Position numbers and translations under genes: made by a program
Origin: Vicugna pacos
Lineage: Eukaryota > Chordata > Mammalia > Artiodactyla > Camelidae
Reading direction: 5' to 3'
Assembly (NCBI RefSeq): GCF_048564905.1
Contig: NC_132996.1
Coordinates: 45,060,001 to 45,124,000, forward strand
Length of the DNA stretch: 64,000 nt
In this document: piece after piece, positions 11,915-23,514 of the stretch
Layout: each line of letters begins with the position of its first letter
Position numbering within the stretch: the stretch's first letter is position 1
The notes under the pieces: generated by a model
The model's input: only the letters and a program-made list of their open reading frames with translations
The model's database searches: none
Told to the model about the DNA's origin: nothing

Positions 11915-11952
<38 letters not shown>

Positions 11953-12705
11953 CAACTGAAGGAACCCCCAATGGTCAAACAAAGCTGGAACAATTTCAGC
12001 AACAAAATAAGTAACAGTGGATTATAAACCAAAGTATAAAATAAATATTCATGAATCCATACTGACATACATAAATGATTGAATAAATTAATGAATAAGG
12101 GAGAAAGAGCAATTCTCTTGTGCAGAAGAAGTACAGACAAATAATTTAGATACTCTGCTCTCAAGGAGGGGAAGCATAACTCCCCACTGCTTAAACATGG
12201 GCTATACATAGTTAGTTCCTTCCAAAGACTACAGTATCAAGAGAGAGAGGAAAAAATAGTAACATTACAGTAAAGAAACCTGATAAACATCACTCCAGGC
12301 AGATCACTACTGTCAACATTAACCGTGATAAATCATGTTGATAATAAATAACTGGTGTCTTGCAATGAAAATATCACTTTACCTCTGGATTTTTCTCTCT
12401 AAAACCCATAGCCCCAGTCTGATAATAAGAATAACATCAGACAAATTCCAATAGAAGACATTTTATTTTATACCTAATCCTCAGAACTCTCAAGTCACTA
12501 AAACAAAAAATCTAAAGAAAGTATGGACTTTAGTTAATAATAATGAATCAGCACTGATTCATTAGTTGTGACAAATGTGCTATACTAATATGAATTAATA
12601 ATAATAATAGGTGAAGCTGGTTGCAAGATATACAGTAACTCTCTAAAATACCTTCTCACATTCTCTTGCACTGTTTCAAAGTTAAAATCCTTTTTAAAAA
12701 TAAGT
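11636..12705 (+). mobile_element. Old LINE-1 (L1MC/L1MD-type) 3' end
   Basis: Matches the long 3' UTR of old mammalian L1M elements: 'ggaacccccaatggtcaaac', 'agtaacagtggattataaac', 'catgaatccatactgacata', 'gtaaagaaacctgataaaca', 'cacttta cctctgg', 'acccatagccccagtctga', 'acatcagacaaattccaata', 'tatggactttagttaataat', 'taataggtgaagctgg'. A CA repeat with a duplicated flank sits in its 5' part. The region upstream of the repeat (11,636-11,763) is assigned less securely. Confidence 0.75.
11764..11949. repeat. Tandem duplication containing two (CA)n tracts
   Basis: A 54-base unit beginning 'gaaatatatgactctccagt' plus a CA tract occurs twice in a row: copy 1 at 11,764-11,864 (about 49 bases of CA) and copy 2 at 11,865-11,949 (about 33 bases). 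The non-CA parts of the two copies look identical, so the duplication is recent. The frame of 102 codons on the minus strand across it is low-complexity and not a gene. Confidence 0.95.
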
Positions 12706-13769
12706 GAGTGAAGATTCGATGAAGACCTCAAGAAGCCAGAACAAAATTTCAGATGATGTAAATGCAGGACACATAGAATTCAAAAACAAGTAAACCCAGA
12801 TTGTGGCAACTATATATAAGGAATGTATTCTTACAAGAAATTTAGATGCTACAAACATCGGTCAGTCCATCCACCAGGCTCTGTGATACAGGCCTATATG
12901 TATAGTATCTTAATAGGATTTACAACCATACAAACTTCGGGTAGTCTAGATGAATTGAAGAGGTTGGAAGGAAATTTTGAAAATTAAAAGGATCTTTTAG
13001 AAACTCCAAAATCACTAGAATATAGGAGATTGAACCAATTGCCTGAAAATAGAGTGACATACCTAGAAAAATAAATTAAAATTACTTTTATGAGGCCAGA
13101 GGAGATTAACCTAAAATCTGCTTCACAAGCTCTGAAAGACATAAAAAATTTTAATTTCATTGATGTTTCAGTGCTTTTTTACACGCGGGAAGGTAGCTTC
13201 TTTGTCATTCTGTAAATTTAAGAGAAGGAAATAGATGCTGGGGCAGTTTTCAGGAACCAACCTCCAAATTTACAAGGCAGCATCCAAGCACCAAATGTTA
13301 ATAACTTTTGGACAAAGAGTGATGTTTGACTTCATCTCCAAAAGATTTTAGGCAGTGGCCCTGTAATTCTGCCTGTTTTTTTTTCACTAAATATTTGTCA
13401 TCTGTGTTATGAAGATATTTTAATTGAAAATATACCCTAAGTAAAATTTAGAAATAATGAATAATTTTAAATTAACAATAAGCATGGATTCTCATCTCAT
13501 AAAAACCAAATACACTGTTTTCCTGAGACAAGATTATGCAGAATAAGACAAATTACCCTATATTCACATTCATGCAATTTTTTTCTTCTAAGTCTCTAAG
13601 CAGTTTAGCACAATAAGCTTGTTTTTTAATATTATGAATGAATGAATGAAATAGTTTGATAATTTTCAAATCATGAATAAATCAAATTCTTACATTAATG
13701 AAATTTTTGAAGAATAATAAAATTTGTAAGATTTAAATTTGTAAATTCTTGTAAGTTAATACAACTTTT
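12706..13769. other. Unassigned sequence
   Basis: No gene. It may include decayed repeat sequence, but I cannot name a family. A short GAAT repeat lies at about 13,636-13,650. Confidence 0.4.
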
Positions 13770-13890
13770 GGTGAAATTGAGGTTCAGAAAAGATTAGTGG
13801 CATGCTGTGGGTCACACAGTTAGTTTAGAACTAAAACTCAATTTTGAGTCTGTCCTGAAGGTCCAAGGTTCTGTATGACTTTGTTTACAA
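13770..13890 (-). mobile_element. MIR SINE fragment
   Basis: Reverse-strand MIR core: 'gtgaaattgaggttcag', 'gtgggtcacacagttagt', 'ctcaattttgagtctgtcc'. Confidence 0.6.
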
Positions 13891-14635
13891 AATGTATTAG
13901 TTACTGCAGAAATAAATATTGTGGGAAAAGGTGGAAGGGTCTACCTTCTAATCAAACACTATATGGGTTCTGTAATGGGTTCCTGGGACAGTTCTGGTTT
14001 GTAACTGGTGTCCTGGCTTCTCACTCAGTTTAGCATTTGTCCAGGGCTTTTCATCTGTTGATGAATGAATAATTAATACTTACTATTAATATTTGTTTCT
14101 AACTAAGCCTGGAAGTATTGGAGAAGCCATCACACTATGTTCCCATATGCTGCCATAGACCTGTCTAATAGTGTGAGAGATCGTGTGTACTGAGCAGTCT
14201 CCTCATCTTCACACGTGGGTAAAACTCTAATCTGATTCTCTTTTCCATGGGAAAGTGCTTGCTGATAAAACAAATTTCCCACAGATGAGGTAGCTAGTGC
14301 AACATACTCCATCCTATACCAGTCACAAGTGGTGGTTTGAAAAATATTTTTGGCTGCTGCCCCTGCCAGCCACTTTTGTGAACAACTGTTAGGGCTTACA
14401 AAAATCTATAGTAAAGTAAATAATACAGGCAGTTCTTTAGATAGAAGGATCTGAAAGACGTCCTAGAAAAATATGAAATGGCAAAAAGAAGTGAAGAGCA
14501 AAGGACGGGGTAAATATTTGAGTAAACTGAAGTGAAACCATGATAATATTTTCTTGTAGGGACTAAACATATATACAGAATTAGAGTTACAGCTCCAAAA
14601 GGCAGGAGACAAAGAGAGATTTAAAAATTCTAAGA
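13891..14635. other. Unassigned sequence
   Basis: No gene or recognised element. The minus-strand frame at 14,130-14,312 has no supporting features. Confidence 0.4.
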
Positions 14636-14801
14636 TTGTCAAAATTCATCAAATTGTACATCTGAAATAGGTGTAGCTGACTGTACAGGAATCATACCAT
14701 AATAAAGGTGTTAATTTTTTTTTTTGATTTTTTTTTTTTACATTTTTATTGATTCATAATCATTTTACAGTGTTGTGTAATTTTTTTTTAATTCTAAGAT
14801 T
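14636..14801. mobile_element. Composite L1 tail insertion between 12-bp direct repeats
   Basis: The 12-mer 'aattctaagatt' occurs at 14,636-14,647 and 14,790-14,801. Between them lies a plus-strand L1M-type tail of about 65 bp ('caaattgtacatctgaaata', 'taataaaggtgtta'). It is followed by T-runs and a short reverse-strand piece of ungulate L1 tail ('ttttattgattcataatcat', 'tttacagtgttgtgtaa'). The direct repeats look like a target-site duplication. The two opposed tails suggest two events or a complex single one. Confidence 0.55.
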
Positions 14802-15144
14802 ATGTATTTTTAAAGAAGTGGCAAGAATACCAATTTATTAAACTCAAATAAGCATTGCCATATTATGGTGATCACTAAGCAGAGATTAAAGTATGCATAA
14901 TAACATTATAGGAAAATAAGAATAGCACAAAAACAAAGCAAGACAAGACTATTGATCTGTCCAAAAGGTGAAGCAAATTGGAAAAAAAAATAGTAGATTT
15001 AAGCTCAAATATATCAATAACTACCTTTGATGTAAATACATTAAGTACAGTTAAAGCACAAAAAACTATCATTGAGCTTTTTAAAAATCTTATTACATTC
15101 TCCTTAAAAAAGTCAGAACTGTAATATATAATGTAAAAAGCTTG

Positions 15145-15913
15145 GAAGTCCACAAACAATAAATGCTGGAAAGGGTATGGAGGAAAGGGAACCCTCTTAC
15201 ATGGCTGGTGGGAATGTAATTTGGTGCAGCCACTATGGAAAACAGTGTGGAGGATCCCTCAACAAACTAAAAATAGACTTACCATGTGATCCAGCAATCC
15301 CACTCCTGGGCATATATCTAGAGAGAACTCTAATCAGAAAAGATACATGCACCCCAATGTTCATAGCAGCACTGTATACAACAGCCAAGACATGGAAGCG
15401 ACCTAAATGTCCATCAACAGTTGACTGGACAAAGTTGTGGTATATTTATATAATGAAAATACTACTCAGCCATAGAAAAGAATAAAATAATGCCATTTGC
15501 AGCAACATGGAGGGACCTAGAGATCATCATTCTCAGTGAAGTAAGCCAGAAAGAAAAAGAAAAATACTATATGATACCACTCATGTGAAATTTAAAAAAA
15601 AAAAATTTAAAAAGAGGACACTAATGAACTAATCTACAAAAGAGAAACAGTCTTGCAGACATAGTAAACAATCTTATGATTACTGGCAAAAGGCGAGAAG
15701 GAAGAGATGAATTTAGGAGTTTGAGATTTGCAAATGTTAACCACTATATATAAAAATAGATTAAAAAATTGTTTCTGTATAGCACAGGAAACTATATTCA
15801 ATATCTTGTAATAACCTTTAATGAAAAAGAGTATGTATGTATATGCATGACTGAGACATTGTGCTGTACACCAAAAATTGGCATATTGTAACTGACTATA
15901 CTTCAATTAAAAA
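15145..15913 (+). mobile_element. Younger 5'-truncated LINE-1 nested in old L1
   Basis: About 770 bp covering the end of ORF2 and the 3' UTR, with the tail 'gacattgtgctgtacacc' then 'gactatacttcaattaaaa', which I take as camelid-type. Flanking duplications: 'aaaaagcttg' at 15,135-15,144 and 15,914-15,923, extending to 12 of 13 bases. Because the flanks are old L1 ORF2 sequence, this is a nested insertion. Confidence 0.9.
15177..15485 (+). pseudogene. LINE-1 ORF2p C-terminal remnant
   Basis: Open frame of 102 codons matching the end of L1 ORF2p. Recognisable pieces are 'PCDPAIPLLGIYLERTL', 'DTCTPMFIAALYTTAKTW' and 'KCPSTVDWTKLWYIY'. The full protein is about 1,275 residues, so only the distal few per cent is present, with no reverse transcriptase or endonuclease. 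It cannot be functional. Left over from 5' truncation at insertion. Confidence 0.85.
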
Positions 15914-17730
15914 AAAAAGCTTGAAACTAAAAAGATGGAAAAAGTGTTATGCTATACAAATATTAACAAAAACTAGCCTGGTATTACAAACTACTTTCAG
16001 ATAAAGCAGACTGTAAGTCAACACATATTATTAGACATAAGGAAGAATATATAATTTTTTTTAAAAAAGGTTAAATCTGCTTATAACTTTGCACGCACCC
16101 TAATAATATAGCCTCAAATTATGTAAAGCAAACATGACAGAAATGAAAGGAAACAGATAAATTCACGTTCATAATAAAAGACTGTAACAGATTTTTTTCA
16201 ATTACTCATGAAACATGCAGACAAAAACCAAGTATACAGAAAGCTTAAACAATGTGATTAACAAATGACCTTGCTGGCCTATAAAGAACATTACACTCAA
16301 GATCTTATGTTGAGCCATAAATAAGCTTAAACTTCAGCAAAAGCCCAAAGATGGAAATCATTGTCCCTGACCATGATGCAACCCAACTTATTAGTAAAAC
16401 TAACAAATGAAGAAAAGAAGAAAGGGTCCCCAAATTTGTAAGTTAAGCAAGTACTAAGTAGTCTGTAATTCAAGGAAGAAATCACAACAATGCAAATTAA
16501 AAAACAGTTTGAAATGAATGAAAATGATAATAATATTAATTATAATAACAAGGTATATGAATACATGTGAGATACTGTTAAAGCCATAATTAGAGGAAAA
16601 TAAGCAACTCTCTCTCTCTCAATTTATATTTTAGAAAAGAAGAAAGATTGAAAATCTGTGTATGCCTCCTAGGTATCTAGAAAACAACAGCAAATTAATC
16701 CTGAAGAATATAGCAAGACAAAATTTAAAAAGTGAAAGTAGAAACTGAAATATAAAGCAAATAAGAGAAAAAATGGACAGAGCTTACTGCTGGCAACTTA
16801 AAAAGGTAAGTAGAAGTGAAAATCAAAGAAGTGATCAAATCAAAGAAAGGAGTAATAAACTATCAATAACAGGAATGAAAAATAGAGATAACCTCAGATC
16901 CTATATACATCCAGAAATATGGAGAGGATGTTATGGATAGCATTATTCAAAAGAACTTTAAAAAGTAGGTAGAAAGGGAAAATTGTTATTGGGCAAGGCA
17001 ACATTTTACAACTCACTCAGGGGTTTAAAAAAAAAACTGAAAAACTCTGTATCCACTAAAGAGATTAAATCAGTAATTAAGAATTTTCAAAGTAAGAAAA
17101 TTTCCAAACCCAGATGGTTTCCCTAAATGCATCAAACATTTAAGAAAGAAAATGACCAATCTTAAGAAAAAATTCTTCCAGAGAATAGGAGAAATAATAG
17201 TTTTTAAGTATTTATATAAGGACAGCATTATCTTCCATACTACATCTTAACCAAGATTAAAGAATGAAAATTATATGCTAATCTATCTCATAAACATAGA
17301 TGCAATATTAGCATTTAAATCCAGTGATACATAAAAATAATCATTATATCAAGGCCAGTGCTGAACTTAATATAGGAGTAAAAATTAATTTTAAATTTGA
17401 CCATAAATCAAATGAATCAAATTAAAAGAGAAAAAAGGTAATAATCATCTCAATAGACATTGAAAAACATTGGCACAAGTCAACTCACATATATGGTTTA
17501 TAACAGCAATAAATTCTTACCAAATTATGAATAAAGAGAAATGTCTTCAATCTAATAAAAGAATGTCTACAAAAAACATGCAAAAACTGTATACTTAGTG
17601 AATCATTGAAAAATCTCTGCTGAGATTAGGAATGAAATAAGAATATATTCTGTTATTTCAATCAGCATGTACTAGATTTACTAGCCACTGCAGAAAGGAG
17701 TTAAAAGAGAAGCCATAATTATTGGAAAGT

Positions 17731-19040
17731 TCTCAGGTAGATAATTGTTGTCTTTGTATTGTCCCTTGACCAAAACTGATATAGGAGTCATACGGCTTTT
17801 AACATCCTCTTATATATGTCCTTAACTATGATAACATTTTTGGTGATTTATAAATGTTTTAAAATGTGAAACAATCTGTCATAAATAACATTTCTGTCTG
17901 CAATTTGCAATGTGTCAAGTTTGAAGGGAAGAGAGTAAAAAATAGTAGATAATTTGGAGTCCCTGTTTAATATGATCATTTAGACCACTTTCATTAATAT
18001 CTTACTCATTTGTTCCCCGTTTTATCTGTTCATCATTATTTTTATTGCTTCCTTTTGATTAATTAATTGGCCTTATATTTTCTTTATTGATACATTTTTC
18101 CTTCTATATCTTAACTTCTGTTAAAATAACCTGGATTTTTTAAATTACCAAATTCTCTCCTAATTATTTGCATTGTTTCAGGACAGAATTTTTAGCAATT
18201 GTTTAGTCATAAATGTGTCTTACTGGATTATTTTTACTCCCCATTCGCTATAATTATTTTTCTTTTTTGAATCCTTCATTCTTATTCTTTTGTTTGTTTC
18301 TCTCCCTTCTTTGGCTGGAGTATTTCCTCAAATAATGTTTTCAGAAATAACACTTGAGTTACATAATATTGAGTATAGCTTGTTTTATAATTTTTTATTA
18401 TTATAATTTTAAATTATGGAGATATGATATCTTTTCATCAGATACCTGTTAACTTTGCTTTATATTCTTTCATCATTTGACATTGAAGCCAAGAAGTCCT
18501 CCACTCTGTCAGATTTGTATGACACCCCTCCCATCACGCTCAACTTTATCTTGAAATTTGTTAGATATTATCTTTAACTGTGGAATTAAGATCATGCCAA
18601 GATATGTTTGATGTCAAAGTATGTACCTTCCTTCAATATTGGCACCTTTGACTGATACTAATATAGTTCTTTGAATTTAAATAATCAGTATTTTCTTCCA
18701 CACAATAAACCTATTTGTTTTCATTTTCTTATATTTTCATCATAATCTCTATTCTTTTTATTTGAGTTTTTGTTTTATACATATTGTATTTTCTATCTTC
18801 TCTGTTATAATTTCCAACTTTTTACAGTTTTACTCTATGTTCAAAATAATTCTTCAGGTTGATTTTTCTAATCAATTAATGTGCTTTTGATTTCCAAGCC
18901 AGTGAGTATGTCACAGGAACTTGGCTATTTTGACAAAATCTTATTTACAGACGACTGAGGAGTAGCAGCTGGCACAGATCATGTGTTGAGTAAAATGAAG
19001 GTCATTGTCTGTCAACCCAAGAGTCATTTCTGCCTCCCAG
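17731..19040. other. Unassigned T-rich sequence
   Basis: No gene. Plus strand is markedly T-rich. It could be decayed LINE sequence, but I cannot place it in a family. Confidence 0.4.
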
Positions 19041-19162
19041 GAAAAGAAAGAAAGAGAGAGGGAAGAAGGGAGGGAGGGAGGAAGGGAAAGGAAAGGAAGA
19101 AAGGAATAAAGGATGAAAGAAAGGAAAGAAAGAAAGAAAGAAAGGAAAGAAAGAAAGAAAAA

Positions 19163-19238
<76 letters not shown>

Positions 19239-19241
19239 AAA
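19041..19241. repeat. Polypurine tract with (GAAA)n microsatellite
   Basis: About 200 bases of almost pure purine on the plus strand: a GGGA/GGAA-rich part (19,041-19,110) followed by perfect GAAA repeats from about 19,157 to 19,238. At 19,068-19,086 four G-triplets separated by A, A and AGGAA fit the G-quadruplex rule. The three overlapping open frames here are translations of the repeat and not genes. Confidence 0.95.
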
Positions 19242-19544
19242 GATTGAAGAGAAACAACAATTTAAAGAATCCAATTGAGCAATCAAATCAGATGAGCTTT
19301 ACCATATCATAGTAAGCACAAAAAACAGAAGATACTAATTTTACTTCCTAATTTCAATGAGATTTGAGAGCATATTATATGCATATAATAAGCTGCTTGG
19401 AAAAGGAAGCAGAGTAAAGAAAAAGTTGTTGAAAATAAATAAAAAGAACACTTAAAAGTCAATTCAGTGGAAGCCCTGGATAATAAGGGAATCACTGCTA
19501 AAAAACACATTAATTGATGAGAAAAATCAGCTATTTTTAAAAAA

Positions 19545-20705
19545 ATTCTCCTTCTACCCCTAGCTTTTATGAGGTATAATAGCATTGTGTAAGTTCTAGG
19601 TATACAATGGGGTGATTATATATATAGCAAAATGATTACCACAGTAAGGTTTATTAACACATCCTTCACCTCCAGTTATCTTTCTGTGTTATGCGTGTGT
19701 GTGTGTGTGTGTTGTGTGAAAGCATTTAAGATCTACTCTCTTATCAGCTTTGAAGTAATGCAATACAATATTGTTAATAAAAATTACCATGCTGTACATT
19801 AGATCCCTGGAACTTGTTCATCTTAAAACTGGAAGTTTGTACCCCTTGACCAACATATCCCATTTCTCCCACCTCCTAGCCCCTAGCAACCACCAATTTA
19901 TACTCTCTATCTCCATGAGTTCAGCTTTTCTAGAGTATACATAACAGTGAGGTGATACAGTATTTGTCTTCCTCTGTCTGACATTTCACTTAGCATAATG
20001 CCCTCAGATCTCTTCTATGTTGTCAAAAGGCCAGAATTTCCTTTTTATGGTTAAATAATATTTCATTGTGTATATACCATATTTTTTTTTATTCATTCAT
20101 CCATCGGTGGACACTTACATAGCTTTCATATCTTGGCTATTGTGAACAATGCTTCAGTGAAAGTGGGAGTGCAGTTACCTCTTTGAAGTAGTAATTGCAT
20201 TTCATTTGTATATATACCCAGAAGTGGTATTACTGGATCATGTGGTAGTTTTATTTTTAATTTTTTGAGGAAACTCCATAGTATTTTCCATAGTGGCTGT
20301 ACTAATTTACATTCCCCCAACAGTGTACAAGTGTTGCTTTTTCTCCCTACCCTCACAGCATGTGCTATTTCTTGTTTTTTTGATGCTAGTCATTATGCCA
20401 GGTGTGAAGTGATATTTCACTTTGATTTTTATTTGCATTTCCCTAATGATTAGTGATGTTGAGCACCTTTTCATGTACTTGTTCACCATCTGTGTTTCTG
20501 CTTTGGTGGACACCCAAGTTGTTTGCTCATTTAAAAAAAGAATTGCTATCAAATGTATGAGTTCTTTGTGTATTTTGAATATTAATCTCTTTCAGTTACA
20601 TAGTTTGCAAATATTTTTTCCCATTCCATAGGTGTATTTTTTCATTGTGTTAGTTGTTTCTTTTTGCTGTGCAGAGCTTTTTAGTTTAATTCACCTTTTA
20701 ATCTC
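19545..20705 (-). mobile_element. LINE-1 (L1MA-like) 3' end
   Basis: Reverse-strand 3' UTR and distal ORF2 of an L1MA-type element, in order: 'tttatgaggtataatagcat', 'aagatctactctcttatcag', 'accatgctgtacattagatc', 'actggaagtttgtacccctt', 'atttcacttagcataatgcc', 'atatacccagaagtggtatt', 'tttgcatttccctaatgatt', ending at 'gctgtgcagagctttttagt'. About 1.16 kb, 5'-truncated. A (GT)n of about 25 bases sits inside (19,697-19,722). Confidence 0.85.
20126..20356 (-). pseudogene. LINE-1 ORF2p remnant frame
   Basis: Minus-strand frame of 76 codons including 'LKIKLPHDPVIPLLGIYTN' and 'GNCTPTFTEALFTIAKI', the same distal ORF2p region seen at 15.2 kb. A neighbouring frame at 20,307-20,552 carries the preceding part ('[19 protein letters not shown]'). 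Together they show an old ORF2 that is no longer open. Confidence 0.8.
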
Positions 20706-21278
20706 CACAATTATATGCATCTTTCAGTAAACATCAGGATTACAGTCTCACAACGCTGACCCAGGAAATATACTTTAGGATTAACTTCCTCCCAAATTAA
20801 GACATTCTTCAGATGAGCTGCCCAGTGGAATAAAGTTTCATTCTCTGACAGTCCTTAGCCCCACCCAGCTGATCTTTTGTATACAGATATGTGAAAGAGA
20901 ATTTCTAACACCAAGTTACTAAAAGCATCTCTCCGCAGCCTTGCTTATGTTTTCACTTAGCCCATTTTACTTCTCACTGCAGCCTCTCTGAGAAGGGATT
21001 AGTTCTGCTATCATTTAAAGGCAGCAAGATATCTTCAGGAAAAGCAGCTCTAAAATCCATCCATCCTATTAACGTCAATTGCTTAGGAAAGGAGTGAATA
21101 CAGAAAACTTCTTAGAGTCAGCTCTGCGTGTTTTATCTCTTTTGGATTTCCAAGTGAAAATAATACTGGACAGCCTGGGGTTATTACTGATTATAAAGAA
21201 GTGATTTTTCCCCTCCTATGATTTTTAAGACTTCAGTAATATGAACTTTGATTTATGTAGCTCTTTAAGAATTTTGTA
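20706..21278. promoter_or_regulatory. Unique sequence upstream of candidate exon
   Basis: Non-repetitive by eye, less AT-rich than its surroundings, and lying between an L1 and the candidate exon at 21,279. It would be the 5' untranslated region or promoter if that exon is real. No CpG island and no clear TATA box are seen. Regulatory role is inference only. Confidence 0.2.
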
Positions 21279-21432
21279 ATGTCAGCTGTGAAGTTTGAAC
21301 TGGATTATCTTTCTCCTGAAGGTTTCAGATATGAGCATGCTTCCAGCCCAGATTTTACTATAACCTGTTTGAATGAACTCTCTGGTGATTCTAGTCAACC
21401 AGGACTTCAGCACTCAAGTTCTGTCCCTGCTG
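21279..21432 (+). CDS. Candidate host coding exon (first/alternative), unrecognised
   Basis: An ATG (G at -3) opens a frame of 51 codons plus one base, ending exactly at CTG|GTAAGC, a good splice donor with GT at 21,433-21,434. The frame starts MSAVKFELDYLSPEGFRYEH and continues with acidic and serine-rich residues, a mixed composition unlike the K/N/I/F-rich chance frames around it. An in-frame TAG lies at 21,258-21,260, so the frame either starts at this ATG or is entered through 'atttatgtag', a weak acceptor. Beyond the donor the frame continues only to 21,497 and loses its protein-like character. I do not recognise the protein. It might be an alternative first exon of a gene that continues outside the window, or chance. 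The phase would be 1. Confidence 0.3.
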
Positions 21433-22585
21433 GTAAGCTAAACTTTAGATTGATATTTTTTGAGTATCTTAATTTATTTACATTGGTACTTTCTTAATAT
21501 CAGATGGGTGAAAAATAAAGGTTGATGTCTACTTTGTAATGGTATAGCTGATGCCAAACTTAGCTTCTTGAGTTATTTTTTCCTGAAATATATAAATAGA
21601 TTTTTATAAAGAATGAACAGAGGGTTTTACCAATAGAATGAAATGTCAGAAAACAAATTCAGTGAACTAAAAAAAAATGTTAATAGTGAGGAAGATTTTG
21701 TTTTTCTGAATGCTTAAGCCTACTGAAGCTTAGTTTTGTTTGGGATGACTGATGAAATCAGGGGTTTTATTCATAAACTGCAAAGCAAAAAACCAGTTCT
21801 CCCATCTTTCATTCCTCTCTTTTGTGTCTCTTTTCTTTTACATAATTATATGAAGAATAATATATGTTTTACCTTCTCGTAGAGCACAAGATAATACTCC
21901 TTACAGTTATGTTATTTTATGACTTGATTTAGCTTCTGTATGAACTGATTGTGTTGACAGAATTCAATGTGAAGAATTTATTTTTCATATCTATGTGTGT
22001 TACTTATCCAGAATTGCAGTTTTCATTCTTGCTCTGCACTCTTGAGGAAATAATGCTGTACACTAATAGTCTGCATTCATCAAAAAATTCTGAGGCTTTG
22101 ATGTTTAATAAACAGCTATGACATGCTGATAATGAATTATTTTTTCTTTGTAGAATATTTTTATATAATAAATAAATAAATAATATTTAAATATTGTTCT
22201 AAAGGAAGGTTCCATTAGGTTTTAGTTGTTTATCTGTCCTTGTATAAAAGGCAGTGTAATGTAGATACAAAAGTTAAGCAAAGCCTTCATAGCCCTAGAT
22301 GTTACTGGACATTAATCTTGGTCCAGTGAAAAATATTTGTAGAAATAATAAATTTCACCTTGCAACCAGAAGATTATTCCCAAAGACATTGGCACATTTA
22401 TTTATTTTGAGATGTTCAAAGAGGAGTTTTATGTGACTCCCAACTAATCGCTGATTTGTTTTTCATAGATTCTTTTGTATTATATAAATTGTTTTATATT
22501 ATAGGAAGTTCTACAATCAGGAGATATAATGACCTTTTGTAAATTTTCTTTCACCTGCAAGAAAAGAAATCTCCATGCTACTGTT
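21433..22585. other. Unassigned sequence
   Basis: No repeat or further exon recognised. A short (AAAT)n lies at about 22,167-22,183. Confidence 0.4.
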
Positions 22586-22587
22586 TT

Positions 22588-22640
22588 GTTTTGTTTTTAA
22601 TTGAGAGTACTAGGTATTGAACCTACAGTCTTAATGAAGT
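22588..22640 (-). mobile_element. Possible tRNA-derived SINE fragment (Vic-1-like)
   Basis: 'attgagagtactaggtattg' then 'aacctacagtc' resembles the reverse complement of the B-box end of camelid tRNA-derived SINEs (…GGTTCAATCCCCAGTACC…). Only about 50 bp match and the rest of the element is not seen, so this is tentative. It is the only candidate for a lineage-specific SINE in the window. Confidence 0.35.
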
Positions 22641-23514
22641 GAAAAATTCAGTTCCTTACAAGTGAACATAACTTTATACAGGAAACTTATATAGGAGAAA
22701 AAGATTTATAAACAAAGCGTTTGCCAGTTTAATCATGGTTTAAATACCCATGTTCTTTTCAACGTATATTGTCTTCTAGTCAGCTCTGTCATATCACATT
22801 TATCCCAAGAGTTCAGCTGTTGTCTTCATGCAGTTGACCTACACATCTCTAGCTTAGGTGTAAACTCTTCCCAGATCCTAGAAGACATTTCCTCATTGAT
22901 ATCCTGGCAGTGCCTCAAATTCAACATATTCTAAACCATTTTACAGTTGTTTGTGCCTGTGCATAATACACATGTCATAATTATGATTAAATGATTGATC
23001 AATTAATACAATTTATCTCTTAATGAATTTTCCCCCATAGGAAGTATTTGCTTAAGTCAAATTATACATGTATTTTAATAGCCAAAATATTATGTGGAAA
23101 TTAATACACAATTTGTTACCTGATGATACCATTGCACAGGATAGTGCCAATGTGGAATTTGTTTTTCATTTGAAACTTTTATGGAGCACTGAGCATTCTA
23201 GAATCTGTTTTATATGCTAGATCTTTTTGCCCTATTTCCAATAGAGTCAAGTTGTATTTCATCCAAATATTGAGTATTCATGATTGAGAGTTAATGACTG
23301 GGTGTCTATACAAAAATGAAAATAAAGTGATAGAAGTAGAGAAAGAGCCTGTGTCCCTTTAATCTCAATGGGTGGCAGTATATTTTCAACATGCGTGTGC
23401 GTATGCTCCTAGCATGGGAAAATAAAATATAAGAGATGAATGTTAGTCCGTAGAAAGTTGAGCCTCTAAAAAGAAATATGTTCCATTGTCAATGAAAGCA
23501 ATATTTATACCTTT
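22641..23514. other. Unassigned sequence
   Basis: No gene or element recognised. Confidence 0.4.

Larger units (their letters stand above)
14820..17730 (+). mobile_element. Decayed LINE-1 (L1M/HAL1-like) ORF2 region, interrupted
   Basis: Plus-strand L1 ORF2 nucleotide order is visible: 'caaatatatcaataactacc', then, after the younger insertion, 'actaaaaagatggaaaaagt', 'acaaatattaacaaaaacta', 'cagataaagcagactgtaag', and later 'caaacccagatggtttccct' and 'atctatctcataaacataga'. ORF2 encodes endonuclease and reverse transcriptase, but no long frame survives. Interrupted at 15,145-15,913 by a younger L1. L1M and HAL1 cannot be told apart by eye. Confidence 0.7.

Noticed and set aside
11637-11945. 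Frame of 102 codons with repeated C/V
   Set aside because: Translation of the duplicated CA repeat and its flank.
11800-11960. Possible CRISPR-like alternation of repeat and spacer
   Set aside because: Only two units, each dominated by a CA microsatellite, in mammalian DNA; it is a tandem duplication.
18983-19312. Three overlapping open frames rich in K/E/R or F/L/S
   Set aside because: They are translations of the GAAA polypurine repeat on both strands.
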